Source: G965195345 sp965277625
GTDB lineage: Bacteria > Pseudomonadota > Gammaproteobacteria > CAKMZV01
Reading direction: 5' to 3'
Length of the DNA: 64,000 bases
Assembly (NCBI GenBank): GCA_965277625.1
Contig: OZ255827.1
Location: 1,116,001 to 1,180,000 of the forward strand
Under the pieces are notes generated by a model. That model was not told the DNA's origin. It did not search any database and worked only from the letters and a program-made list of their open reading frames with translations. Shown in pieces: positions 44,777-53,837 of the stretch (position 1 is the stretch's first letter; the number at the start of each line of letters is the position of its first letter). The position numbers were made by a program, and so were the translations under genes.

Positions 44777-46021
44777 ATGGCACAAGACTCAATCAATAGA
44801 ACTTTAATCACTGGACTCGATGTAGGCAGCTCTAAAGTCACCGTTGTTGTCGCTGAAATATTGGCCGATGGGCGATTTGAAGTTATTGGCACAGCCTCGC
44901 ATCCTTCGCAAGGACTGAAGCAAGGTGTGGTCGTCAATATTGAAACCACCGTTCATGCCATTCGAGAAGCAGTCAATCAAGTTGAATTAATGGCCGATTG
45001 TAAGATCGAGCATGTTTGGGCAAGTATTTCGGGCAATCACATCGCCTCAAGAGATACCACAGGAATGGTCGCCATAACAAACAATGAAGTGAGTTTGGCC
45101 GACGTTCAAAGAGTCTTAGACAGTGCGAGCACCATTGCATTGACCGCTGATCAGCGCATGCTGCATGTAGTCCCACAAGAATACATCATTGATCATCAAG
45201 CAGGGATTGCCGAACCAGTCGGTATGTCCGGCGTCCGCTTGGAAGTGAAAGTACACATGATCACTTGCGCCTCCAGCGCATTGCAGAACTTAACCAAATG
45301 CATACAACAATGCAATTTAGGTATAGCAGGCATTGCTTTAGAATCTTTGGCCGCCAGTCATGCGGTTTTAACCGATGATGAGCGAGAGTTGGGCGTTTGC
45401 GTGATTAACATTGGTGCAGGCAAAACGGATATGACCATATTTGTCGAAGGCGCATTGTGTCATGTGAGTACTGTGCCAATTGCAGGCCACCAAGTGACGC
45501 GTGACATTGCCATGTTGCTAAGAACCCCTCGGCATGACGCTGAAAATATAAAATTAGAACATGCTTATGCTTATAGCGAATTGGTTGATATCAACGATGT
45601 TATCCAAGTTACCAGTGTTGGTGGCAGGGCGCCGCGGGAGTTGACTTTGGAAACATTGGTGCCTGCGGTTGAGATGCGCTATGAAGAAATTCTAAAGCTC
45701 GTGCAAGAGCACATCACACGATCGGGTTATTTGGAAATGTTGCGTGCTGGCATTGTCATCACTGGAGGTGGATCTAAAATTCAAGGTCTGGTTGAATTGG
45801 CCGAACAAGTTATGGAAATGCCCACCAGAATAGGCGAACCCCACGGTTTTGATTCGGTCATTCCTGAGATATATGACCCGCAATACGCCACTTGTATTGG
45901 ATTGCTCATTCATGGAAAAAATTATTTAAATGAATCCAAAAATCAAGATAAAAAGCCAGCCAAACCAAGAAAAAACGGCATTTTTAAACAAACCAAAGCC
46001 TGGATTACCAATAATTTTTAA
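44777..46021 (+). CDS. ftsA: FtsA, actin-like divisome protein
   Basis: FtsA tethers FtsZ filaments to the membrane and recruits later division proteins. The actin-like ATPase signatures are LITGLDVGSSKVTVVVAE at the start, NIGAGKTDMTIF in the middle and GIVITGGGSKIQGL near the end; the SHS2/1C domain follows the first block. The C-terminal amphipathic membrane-targeting helix is preserved (GIFKQTKAWITNNF). The length of 414 residues is normal. The gene that should follow, ftsZ, is missing: lpxC starts 21 bp later. Confidence 0.96.
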   Translation: MAQDSINRTLITGLDVGSSKVTVVVAEILADGRFEVIGTASHPSQGLKQGVVVNIETTVHAIREAVNQVELMADCKIEHVWASISGNHIASRDTTGMVAITNNEVSLADVQRVLDSASTIALTADQRMLHVVPQEYIIDHQAGIAEPVGMSGVRLEVKVHMITCASSALQNLTKCIQQCNLGIAGIALESLAASHAVLTDDERELGVCVINIGAGKTDMTIFVEGALCHVSTVPIAGHQVTRDIAMLLRTPRHDAENIKLEHAYAYSELVDINDVIQVTSVGGRAPRELTLETLVPAVEMRYEEILKLVQEHITRSGYLEMLRAGIVITGGGSKIQGLVELAEQVMEMPTRIGEPHGFDSVIPEIYDPQYATCIGLLIHGKNYLNESKNQDKKPAKPRKNGIFKQTKAWITNNF

Positions 46022-46042
46022 CCGACCATCAATCAACAACAT

Positions 46043-46954
46043 ATGATACAACAAGCAACCATCAAATATCCCATTCGAGTTTCGGGTGTGGGCCTGCATA
46101 ACGGCAAGTCCGTTGACATCGTTCTGCGCCCAGCAAATGTCAATAGTGGCGTGATTTTCCGTCGAATTGATCTAGATGAGCCTTTGGAATTTAAAGTGTC
46201 ACCAGAATTGGTCAAAGAAACCACCTTATGCACGACATTGGTATTGAACGGTCATAAAGTTGCCACCATTGAGCACTTAATGTCTGCTCTATATGGCTTG
46301 GGCATTGACAACATATTGATTGACATCAACGCCCCAGAGGTGCCCATATTAGACGGCAGTGCTTCTGAATTTATTTTTATCCTCCAGTCGGTCGGCATAC
46401 AATTACAAACTGAGAAAAAACGCTTCGTGCGCATTTTAGAGCCCATCAAAGTCTATGATAAAAAGGGTGGCTGGGCCCAAATTGAACCCTATAAAGGCTT
46501 TAAATTAAGCTTCTCCCTTGATTTCAATCATCCTTCTTTTCAAGATAAAGACAGCGTGTGTACCATTGATTTCTCTCAAACTTCTTATCTTAAAGAATTA
46601 TCCAGAGCTCGGACCTTCGGATTTCAAAAAGACGTGGAAATGCTCCATAGAAATAATATGGCATTGGGCGGCAGCGTCAATAATGCCATCGTTCTCGATG
46701 AATCAGGACCTGTCAACAAAGACGGCTTCCGCATCAATGAAGAACCGGTAAAACACAAACTTTTGGATGCTGTGGGCGATTTGTATGTGTTTGGACAATA
46801 CATCATCGGCTCTTATTCAGCGCATAAATCCGGCCATGCACTGAATAATAAATTGCTGTGTGAAATGATCAAAGAAACTTCGGCTTGGACGACTGTGACA
46901 TTTGATCGTGAACAAGACATTCCCATAAATTTCATTCAATCAAAAGTCGCCTAA
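46043..46954 (+). CDS. lpxC: LpxC, UDP-3-O-acyl-N-acetylglucosamine deacetylase
   Basis: LpxC performs the committed step of lipid A synthesis, so the organism has a lipopolysaccharide-type outer membrane. The zinc His motif is in TIEHLMSALYGLGIDN, and VKHKLLDAVGDLYVFG holds the other His and Asp ligands. AHKSGHALNNKLL carries the catalytic His. The length of 303 residues matches the family. No strong ribosome binding site is seen in the 21-bp gap after ftsA. rimM follows after 20 bp. Confidence 0.97.
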   Translation: MIQQATIKYPIRVSGVGLHNGKSVDIVLRPANVNSGVIFRRIDLDEPLEFKVSPELVKETTLCTTLVLNGHKVATIEHLMSALYGLGIDNILIDINAPEVPILDGSASEFIFILQSVGIQLQTEKKRFVRILEPIKVYDKKGGWAQIEPYKGFKLSFSLDFNHPSFQDKDSVCTIDFSQTSYLKELSRARTFGFQKDVEMLHRNNMALGGSVNNAIVLDESGPVNKDGFRINEEPVKHKLLDAVGDLYVFGQYIIGSYSAHKSGHALNNKLLCEMIKETSAWTTVTFDREQDIPINFIQSKVA

Positions 46955-46974
46955 AACCCCTCTGATTTGAGCGC

Positions 46975-47484
46975 ATGTCAGCGGATTCATTTGTCTTAAT
47001 CGGGAAAATCGACGGGGTTTATGGCGTTAAAGGCTTTTTAAAGGTTTATTCTTATACTCAGCCTCGAACTGAGATCCTCAACTGGCCTAATTGGTATTTA
47101 AAACGCAATGACGCCTATACCCTTGCAGACATTGAAAGTGTTCAGTCTCACAGGAACGGTGCATCGGTGCTGCTGAAATTAAAAAATGTGGAGACGCCAG
47201 AGGCTGGATTGTTGTACTCAGGCGTTGAAATTTATTTGCCCGAACAAGATTTTACCAAACTCGATACTGGGGACTATTATTGGCATGAATTGATTGGCAT
47301 GAGCGTCATCAATCAGCATGGCGTGCACTTGGGTGAGGTGGTTAAACTGATGGAAACGGGTGCCAATGATGTGCTGGTCGTACAAGGCGCGCAAAAATAT
47401 TTGATTCCTTATCGCAAACCAATCATTGTAACTGCCATTGAGCATAATAAAATCCATGTCAATTGGGAAGTTGATTGGACATGA
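46975..47484 (+). CDS. rimM: RimM, 16S rRNA processing protein
   Basis: RimM helps the 30S head mature by binding S19. The N-terminal RimM barrel begins IGKIDGVYGVKGFLKVYSYT, and the C-terminal PRC-barrel has DYYWHELIGMSV, GEVVKLMETGANDVLVV and LIPYRKPIIV. The length of 169 residues is normal. rpsP, its almost invariant upstream neighbour, is replaced by lpxC. trmD follows after 38 bp. Confidence 0.95.
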   Translation: MSADSFVLIGKIDGVYGVKGFLKVYSYTQPRTEILNWPNWYLKRNDAYTLADIESVQSHRNGASVLLKLKNVETPEAGLLYSGVEIYLPEQDFTKLDTGDYYWHELIGMSVINQHGVHLGEVVKLMETGANDVLVVQGAQKYLIPYRKPIIVTAIEHNKIHVNWEVDWT

Positions 47485-47522
47485 TGCAAGAAATAATGTG
47501 TCAAAATGACCGAATTTGAACC

Positions 47523-48233
47523 ATGCGTATAGAGATCATCACCTTATTTCCTAATATGTTTTCAGCGTTAAGCCAAGAGGGTGTGATCGCGCGCGCAATT
47601 AAACAACAACTTTGTACATTGCATTTTTGGAATCCACGCGACTATGTGGCAGATGATTACAAAAAAGTCGATGACAAACCCTATGGTGGGGGTGCTGGCA
47701 TGGTCATGATGTATGAACCCCTCAATCGATGCATTGTTGATATGTACCAAAAAGTGGGCAAGGTGCCGCTCTATTATTTATCTCCGCAAGGGGCGGCATT
47801 CAACCAAGCTACAGCCAATGTTTTGAAGGAACAATCGCATTTTGCCTTGTTGTGTGGTCGCTATGAGGGCATTGATGAACGGATCATCGAACGACATGTA
47901 GAGGCGGAGATCAGTCTGGGTGATTTTATCGTCAGTGGTGGAGAGTTGCCGGCCATGTGTGTGATTGATGCTTGTATTCGATTATTACCCACCGCCTTAG
48001 GTTCAGCAGAATCGGCCTTGTATGAATCATTTAGTCAGCCGAATTGTTTAGAAGCACCGCACTATACACGGCCACAAATGATTGATGGTATGGCGGTGCC
48101 AGAGACCTTAGTCTCTGGCGATCATCAAGCCATTGCGCGCTGGCGAGCGCAACAAGCGCTTAAAGCGACGGCAAAAAAACGACCAGACTTAATCAATAAG
48201 CCTTGCAATCATAAAAACCCAAAATCTTCATAA
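47523..48233 (+). CDS. trmD: TrmD, tRNA (guanine-37-N1)-methyltransferase
   Basis: TrmD methylates G37 of tRNAs reading CNN codons, which prevents frameshifting. The trefoil-knot SPOUT motifs are LLCGRYEGIDERIIE and EISLGDFIVSGGELPAM; the start RIEIITLFPNMF and PYGGGAGMVM are classic. The C-terminal domain has the LEAPHYTRPQ segment. The length is 236 residues. rplS, normally next, is absent, and dksA follows 90 bp later. Confidence 0.97.
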   Translation: MRIEIITLFPNMFSALSQEGVIARAIKQQLCTLHFWNPRDYVADDYKKVDDKPYGGGAGMVMMYEPLNRCIVDMYQKVGKVPLYYLSPQGAAFNQATANVLKEQSHFALLCGRYEGIDERIIERHVEAEISLGDFIVSGGELPAMCVIDACIRLLPTALGSAESALYESFSQPNCLEAPHYTRPQMIDGMAVPETLVSGDHQAIARWRAQQALKATAKKRPDLINKPCNHKNPKSS

Positions 48234-48323
48234 TTGGGTGCGGGGTTTCTATGAAAAAAGCAGGATTAAGGTGTATAATTCAGCGCTCAAAATTTCAACC
48301 AAATATTTTTTATAGGTTTCGTT

Positions 48324-48752
48324 ATGAGTGAGTTTCGTTATCTTGAAAATCTACCCAATTACGAGGTAGAGGAAGGGGAAAAATACATGAATCCCCGTCA
48401 ACTGAAACATTTTAGAGAAAAATTGTCCACCTGGAAAAAAATGCTATTAGCAGAGGCGGATGAAACCATCAATAACATGCGCAATGATACAGAAAACATG
48501 GCGGATGAACTAGATCGAGCGTCCAAAGAAGAAGAATTTCGCTTAGAGTTACGCACGCGTGAGCGCGAAAGCAAATTGATTCGCAAAATTGAAGATGCGA
48601 TATTACGCATCGACCGTGGGGACTATGGCTTCTGCAAAGAAAGTGGCGAGAAAATCGGCGTGGGTCGTTTGGATGCGCGTCCAACCGCTGACCTGAGTAT
48701 AGAAGCCAAAACTCGGATGGAGAAACGCGAAAAACAAGGCATACAAGAGTAA
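48324..48752 (+). CDS. dksA: DksA-family RNA polymerase regulator with degenerate zinc finger
   Basis: DksA binds the RNA polymerase secondary channel and, with ppGpp, resets rRNA and amino acid promoters. The coiled-coil tip keeps Asp61, Asp64 and Ala66 (ADELDRASKEEEF), the residues needed for activity, and the globular domain keeps RLDARPTADL. Of the four zinc-finger cysteines only Cys104 remains; the others are Ser107, Ser125 and Ala128. Known low-cysteine DksA homologues (DksA2-type) work without zinc, so this one is probably functional and zinc-independent. The length of 142 residues is slightly short. A TATAAT at 48274-48279 may be its -10 element; I saw no good -35. Confidence 0.93.
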   Translation: MSEFRYLENLPNYEVEEGEKYMNPRQLKHFREKLSTWKKMLLAEADETINNMRNDTENMADELDRASKEEEFRLELRTRERESKLIRKIEDAILRIDRGDYGFCKESGEKIGVGRLDARPTADLSIEAKTRMEKREKQGIQE

Positions 48753-48799
48753 GGCTTCATTGAAAGCCATAAATCTATAATCAACTAAGCGAGGATAGC

Positions 48800-49174
48800 A
48801 TGATAAATACACTGAATAAAATTTTTGTTTTTACTGGAGGCTTGATGCTTCCAACAATGGCATTGGCTGAAAGTAGCACGGAAAGTAGCATCTTAAGCAT
48901 AGCGCCACTCATTTTACTTTTTGTGGTCTTTTACTTTATACTCATTCGGCCACAGCAAAAGAAAGCCAAAGCGCACAAGGAAATGATCGGCAAACTGTCC
49001 AAAGGCGATGAATTGCTCACCTATGGTGGGGTTTTGGGTCGCGTCGTTGAGACTGATGAAAATTTTGTGCTCATTGAAGTTGCTGAAAATGTCCATTTGA
49101 AAGTTCAACGCGCGGGGGTTTCTTCATTAATGCCCAAAGGCACTTATAGATCGACATTTGGGTCGGAATCTTAA
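48800..49174 (+). CDS. yajC: YajC, Sec translocon accessory subunit
   Basis: YajC associates with SecDF and YidC at the inner membrane. The 124 residues begin with a signal-like hydrophobic stretch (residues about 7-24, ending ALAES), then the main membrane helix (about 35-52), which leads into FILIRPQQKKAKAHKEM. The LSKGDELLTYGGVLGRVVET and VLIEVAENVHLKVQR segments are the conserved SH3-like part. queA and tgt, often upstream, are not here. secD starts 59 bp later. Confidence 0.95.
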   Translation: MINTLNKIFVFTGGLMLPTMALAESSTESSILSIAPLILLFVVFYFILIRPQQKKAKAHKEMIGKLSKGDELLTYGGVLGRVVETDENFVLIEVAENVHLKVQRAGVSSLMPKGTYRSTFGSES

Positions 49175-49233
49175 TCGTTTGAAACGCCCAATTCCACGCA
49201 TACAACATTCGCAACATTCTGCTATAAACCGCC

Positions 49234-51129
49234 ATGTTAAAAAATAAAGGGGCTGTTGAGGTGGTTCCCCTCAATCGGAATGCTTTATGGCGAATTCTAA
49301 TCATCATACTGGTCATTGGTGCCAGCAGTTTGTATGCTTTGCCCAATTTATTTGGTGAAGACCCTGCCATTCAGATTTCTGCCCAACGCGGCGTTAATCT
49401 GACCTTAAGCAAATTAGAGCGTTTACAAAACACCATCGAAAAATCGGGCATCACAGTCAAAAGTGCCGTGTCTGAAGCCGATAAATATGTGCTACGCTTT
49501 AACTCGTCAGCTGACCAGTTAAAAGCCAAAGCCATTGCCGATGAAACTTTGGGTCGTGGTCACATCATTGCCCTTAATTTGGCGCCAGCCACACCCATGT
49601 GGCTCAGCGATTTGAATGCACAACCCATGTATCTTGGTCTAGATTTGCGTGGCGGGGTCTATTTCCTGATGGAGGTTGATGTTAAAGCCGCACTGAATAA
49701 TACCGCAGAACGTCGGGTTGATGAAGTCAGACGCACATTAAGAGAAGCGCGATTACGCTATGTTGCCATCAAGCGCGAAGGTGACTTTGGCGTACGCATT
49801 AAATTGGTTCAAGCGCAAGAAAGTGACAAAGCCATTGAGACATTGGAGCGCGATTTTACCGATAGTCACGTTGATGAAGTGGCCAATGAAGCGGGAACCA
49901 TCATTATTAAATTAACCGAATCGGCCATACAAGATATTCGTCGATTTGCAGTCAAACAAAACATCACCACCTTGCGCAATCGTGTCAATGAACTGGGGGT
50001 GGCTGAGCCCATCATTCAACAGCAAGGCGCCAACAGAATCATTGTTCAATTGCCTGGGGTACAAGATACAGCACGAGCCAAACAAATATTAGGCGCCACA
50101 GCCACCTTGGAATACCGCTTGGTCGATGACACCAAAAATGCCAGAAATGCTGCTCGGGTGGGCTTTGCACCACCTGGGACCAAACTGTATTATTTCCGTG
50201 ATGGCACGCCTATTTTATTAAAGCGTTCTGTGATTGTGACCGGTGACAGCGTGGTCAATGCGCAATCGGGCATTGACGGTGATTCGGGTACGCCCATGGT
50301 TTCCGTGACCTTGGATTCTGCCGGTGGTTCACGTATGTTGGCAACGACCAAACAAAACATCAACAAAAGGATGGCGGTGGTATTCATCGAAACACGCTCT
50401 GAGACTGTTGAAGAAAACGGCGAAAAAGTGCGTAAGCGGAGCACTTATGAATCGGTGATCAATGCGGCAACCATCAGAGGTCAGTTTGCCAATCGTTTTC
50501 AAACCACAGGCCTGGATTCACCAACAGAGGCGCGAGATTTGGCATTATTGCTCAGAGCAGGCGCATTAGCCGCCCCTATGGACATCGTTGAGGAACGTAC
50601 CATTGGCCCCAGTTTGGGCGCAGACAACATCAATCAAGGCTTTTTATCGGTCGTGCTTGGATTGGCATTGGTTTTGATTTTCATGATTGTGCGTTACAAG
50701 GTTTTTGGTCTCATTGCCAACATGGCTTTGTGTATGAATCTGGTGTTAATCGTCTCAGTATTGTCACTGCTCCAAGCCACATTAACCTTGCCCGGCATCG
50801 CTGGCATCGTATTGACCGTTGGTATGGCAGTGGATGCTAATGTGCTGATATTCGAGCGCATCAGAGAAGAACTTAGGAAAGGTCAAGCCATTCAATTGGC
50901 GATTTCGGCGGGATACGAAAGGGCGTTTATAACCATTGCCGATGCAAACGTGACGACATTGATCGCTGCATTGGTGCTTTTTGGATTTGGCACAGGTCCG
51001 ATTAAAGGTTTTGCCGTCACCCTTTCAATCGGTATATTAAGCTCTATGTTCACAGCCATTCTTATGACTCGCGTGATCGTCAATAGCATTTATGGTAAGA
51101 AACTCAACTTGAAGAAATTACCCATATGA
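49234..51129 (+). CDS. secD: SecD, protein translocase subunit
   Basis: SecD uses the proton gradient with SecF to pull exported proteins through the membrane. The first helix (about 17-38) is followed by the large periplasmic P1 region, which contains LGLDLRGGVYFLMEVD, and the base and head domains. The C-terminal RND-like five-helix bundle has the GMAVDANVLIFERIREELR motif. The length of 631 residues is typical. It overlaps secF by 4 bp. Confidence 0.97.
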   Translation: MLKNKGAVEVVPLNRNALWRILIIILVIGASSLYALPNLFGEDPAIQISAQRGVNLTLSKLERLQNTIEKSGITVKSAVSEADKYVLRFNSSADQLKAKAIADETLGRGHIIALNLAPATPMWLSDLNAQPMYLGLDLRGGVYFLMEVDVKAALNNTAERRVDEVRRTLREARLRYVAIKREGDFGVRIKLVQAQESDKAIETLERDFTDSHVDEVANEAGTIIIKLTESAIQDIRRFAVKQNITTLRNRVNELGVAEPIIQQQGANRIIVQLPGVQDTARAKQILGATATLEYRLVDDTKNARNAARVGFAPPGTKLYYFRDGTPILLKRSVIVTGDSVVNAQSGIDGDSGTPMVSVTLDSAGGSRMLATTKQNINKRMAVVFIETRSETVEENGEKVRKRSTYESVINAATIRGQFANRFQTTGLDSPTEARDLALLLRAGALAAPMDIVEERTIGPSLGADNINQGFLSVVLGLALVLIFMIVRYKVFGLIANMALCMNLVLIVSVLSLLQATLTLPGIAGIVLTVGMAVDANVLIFERIREELRKGQAIQLAISAGYERAFITIADANVTTLIAALVLFGFGTGPIKGFAVTLSIGILSSMFTAILMTRVIVNSIYGKKLNLKKLPI

Positions 51130-52103
51130 CACCAGTTTACGGAAAAATTCCTTTTACCAAATGGCGCAAACTCGCCGTGATATTTTCATTGACCATGATC
51201 GTCGGCTCCATCGCGTCCTTGGCATTTAGAGGCTTAGAGTTTGGAATTGACTTTACTGGGGGAACATTGGTTGAGATTGGTTACCCAACCCCTGCCAATA
51301 CCACAAAAATTCGTGAGGCTTTAAGCACACAAGGCTTGAGCGATTTTGAAGTCACTTTCTTTGGTTCAGACCGTGACGTCTTGGTACGCATTGCCCCACA
51401 AGAAACCTTGAGCAATGCCCAATTAAGCGAGAAAGTATTAGAGGTTGTGCGCGGACTGGATGCTGATGTGGCCTTGCGTCGTGTAGAATTTGTGGGTCCA
51501 AAGGTCGGTGAAGAACTGACCACAGACGGTGGTTTGGCCATGCTTTATGCTTTGATTGGCATTTTGATCTATGTGGCATTCCGATTTGAATGGCGCTTTG
51601 CTGTGGGTTCGGTTGCGGCCTTGGTTCACGATGTCATCATCACCTTAGGCTTGTTTTCATTGTTGGGTTTATCTTTCGATCTAACTGTGCTGGCCGCCAT
51701 TCTCGCCATCATTGGTTATTCTTTGAATGATACCATCGTTGTGTTTGACCGCATTCGTGAAAACTTCATCAATCTACGTAAAGGCACACCCTTAGAAGTG
51801 GTCAACCAATCACTCAACGACATGTTAGCCAGAACGTTGATGACCTCTATCACCACTTTGATGGTTTTATTTGCCCTGTTTATCGTTGGCGGAGAGATCA
51901 TTCATAATTTTTCTTCTGCATTGATCATCGGCGTGGTCATCGGTACCTATTCATCCATTTATGTTGCATCGACGACGGCGATTGCCTTGGGCATAAACAA
52001 AGAGCTCATGATGCCAGCTGAGAAAGAGGGCGCAGATCCAGAAGGCTCAAACATCTTAGCAAGGCAGCTAGAGAACAAAAATCGACGCGCAAACAGAAAA
52101 TAA
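51126..52103 (+). CDS. secF: SecF, protein translocase subunit
   Basis: SecF pairs with SecD. One N-terminal helix is followed by GLEFGIDFTGGTLVEIGY, a small periplasmic domain and five helices with YSLNDTIVVFDRIREN (TM4 motif) and the SITTLMVLFALFI segment. The length of 325 residues is normal, with a basic C-terminal tail. The 257-bp gap that follows contains a likely promoter for phoH. Confidence 0.97.
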   Translation: MTPVYGKIPFTKWRKLAVIFSLTMIVGSIASLAFRGLEFGIDFTGGTLVEIGYPTPANTTKIREALSTQGLSDFEVTFFGSDRDVLVRIAPQETLSNAQLSEKVLEVVRGLDADVALRRVEFVGPKVGEELTTDGGLAMLYALIGILIYVAFRFEWRFAVGSVAALVHDVIITLGLFSLLGLSFDLTVLAAILAIIGYSLNDTIVVFDRIRENFINLRKGTPLEVVNQSLNDMLARTLMTSITTLMVLFALFIVGGEIIHNFSSALIIGVVIGTYSSIYVASTTAIALGINKELMMPAEKEGADPEGSNILARQLENKNRRANRK

Positions 52104-52134
52104 TGCTCTAAGCAAGCTAAAAAACGACGGTTTT

Positions 52135-52164
52135 TATTGAAATCATCGCCAATCTTGCTATAAT
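52135..52164 (+). promoter_or_regulatory. Likely promoter for phoH-ybeY-corC
   Basis: TATTGA (52135-52140) and a perfect TATAAT (52159-52164) are 18 bp apart. They would give a leader of about 190 nt before phoH. In that leader ACGCA (52268-52272) and TGCGT (52278-52282) form a 5-bp hairpin. The rest of the gap 52104-52360 shows only the short leader frame at 52263. Confidence 0.5.
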
Positions 52165-52262
52165 AAATTTAAATTATCTAATCACTCAGCACCGATCTGA
52201 ACACAAAACTTCAACCAATAGCTTCTACTCAATTGTTAATCTGGCAACAGACTCAAGCCTTT

Positions 52263-52364
52263 ATGCAACGCATTGGCTGCGTCTTTGTTGTCCAATTTCT
52301 ATGGCGCAAAATGAAGATATGCTCTATGCTTATGGACAGAAAACCCCTTTCTATTGATTTATGA
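52263..52364 (+). other. Possible 33-codon leader frame overlapping phoH
   Basis: An ATG-started frame of 33 codons ends in TGA that overlaps the phoH start codon (ATGA). It has no recognisable product and contains a hydrophobic stretch (CVFVVQFLW). It could couple translation into phoH, or be chance. There is no strong ribosome binding site. Confidence 0.2.
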
Positions 52365-53356
52365 CTGCACTGCAACTGAGCCCAAAAAACAATTTATTCT
52401 TAACCAGACTGTGCGGTCATTTGAACGAACACATCAAATCCATTGAGCGCCATTTCAACGTCTGCATCAACCAGCGTGGATTTGATTTCCAATTTGAAGG
52501 CAATGAATACTCGGTGAAAATTGCCAGTCAAATAATTAAAACACTGTTTAACGAAGCCAATGAGCGTGAAATACACGCCGAAGACGTGGCAGCCATGCTC
52601 GCTGTATGTGATAAGCATCAAACTGATAGTGAAACCAACGAGCTCAATGCTTTTGAAATACTAAAAGTAGGACGTAAGCGCATTAAGACTTACGGTAAAA
52701 ACCAACTGCGATACATTTATAACCTACGGACATTACCGCTTAATTTTGCCATAGGTTCAGCGGGCACAGGCAAAACCTATTTGGCGGTTGCCGCAGCGGT
52801 CGAAGCATTAGAAAAAGATGAAGTAAAACGCATTGTTTTGACTCGACCAGCGGTTGAAGCTGGTGAGAAGTTAGGCTTTTTACCTGGCGACTTAACCCAA
52901 AAAGCCGATCCATACCTCCGCCCCTTATTGGATGCATTGACTGATATGTTGGGCGCTGAGCAGGTTGAAAAACATTTGCAAACGAATGTGATTGAAGTAG
53001 CGCCATTGGCTTATATGCGTGGTCGTACTCTAAACGACAGTTTTATGATTTTAGATGAAGCGCAGAACACCACGATCTTACAAATGAAAATGTTTTTAAC
53101 CCGCATTGGATTCAATTCAAAAGCCGTTGTAGCGGGCGATGAATCTCAAATTGATTTGCCTCATCACCAACAATCTGGATTGATAAAAATGCCAGATATA
53201 TTAGGCAAAGTGCCCGATATAGGTTTTAATGTCTTTACCCCAGACAATGTGATGCGACATAGTTTGGTCAAGGACATCATCAATGCATTTGATCAGTATA
53301 ATGATAACCAAAGGGAACAATCAAACAAAACCACTAAGATGAAAAATTATGGATAA
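52361..53356 (+). CDS. ybeZ: PhoH-like ATPase (YbeZ)
   Basis: A cytosolic PhoH-family nucleotide-binding protein thought to act with YbeY in RNA metabolism. An N-terminal KH-like segment (about residues 30-80) precedes the P-loop GSAGTGKTYLAVAAA near residue 128. Other motifs are LTRPAVEAGEKLGFLPGDL, the Walker B FMILDEAQNT and VVAGDESQIDLP. The length of 331 residues is normal. miaB, which is upstream in E. coli, is absent. It overlaps ybeY by 8 bp. Confidence 0.95.
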   Translation: MTALQLSPKNNLFLTRLCGHLNEHIKSIERHFNVCINQRGFDFQFEGNEYSVKIASQIIKTLFNEANEREIHAEDVAAMLAVCDKHQTDSETNELNAFEILKVGRKRIKTYGKNQLRYIYNLRTLPLNFAIGSAGTGKTYLAVAAAVEALEKDEVKRIVLTRPAVEAGEKLGFLPGDLTQKADPYLRPLLDALTDMLGAEQVEKHLQTNVIEVAPLAYMRGRTLNDSFMILDEAQNTTILQMKMFLTRIGFNSKAVVAGDESQIDLPHHQQSGLIKMPDILGKVPDIGFNVFTPDNVMRHSLVKDIINAFDQYNDNQREQSNKTTKMKNYG

Positions 53357-53837
53357 ATCAGAAATTTTCGTTTCAATTTCTACGGAAATTGAAGAACCCC
53401 CGTCGATAAGCGTCACTCAGATCTGGGTGGCACAAACATTCCATCAAGCCGTTTCAGAGAGCCCAGCGCAAATGAATGTGCGCTATTGTACGGCGTCTGA
53501 AATACAAGCGAGTAATCTAGAATTTCGAGGCATAGATTACCCAACCAATGTGCTATCTTTTTCCATCAGTGAAAAGCAACAAGATTGGTTTAAAAAAGTC
53601 GGTGAACCCCGACATTTGGGCGATATTATGGTCTGTCCAAGCATTGTCCGCCAAGAAGCCGATGCAATGGGCATTGAATATCAACACCGATTAGCGCATA
53701 TCGTCATTCATGGCACGCTTCATTTGCTCGATTTTGATCATATGAACGATGAAGAAAGGCAAAAGATGGAAGCAATGGAATCGCAAATCATGCTCAGTTT
53801 AAATTATCCAGATCCATGGCGCAATGAAGATGAATGA
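53349..53837 (+). CDS. ybeY: YbeY, endoribonuclease / rRNA maturation factor
   Basis: YbeY is a zinc hydrolase involved in 16S rRNA 3'-end maturation and ribosome quality control. The conserved Arg60 lies in FRGIDYPTNVLSF. The zinc site reads HGTLHLLDFDH with His121, His125 and His131 intact, but the family's usual Gly-Tyr before the last Asp-His is Asp-Phe here. The length of 162 residues is typical. It overlaps both phoH (8 bp) and the corC-like gene (14 bp). Confidence 0.94.
   Translation: MDKSEIFVSISTEIEEPPSISVTQIWVAQTFHQAVSESPAQMNVRYCTASEIQASNLEFRGIDYPTNVLSFSISEKQQDWFKKVGEPRHLGDIMVCPSIVRQEADAMGIEYQHRLAHIVIHGTLHLLDFDHMNDEERQKMEAMESQIMLSLNYPDPWRNEDE

Noticed and set aside
52120..52135. 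AAAAAC/GTTTTT repeat after secF as a terminator
   Set aside because: The 6-bp stem is nearly all A-T with one G-C pair, so the RNA hairpin would be unstable.
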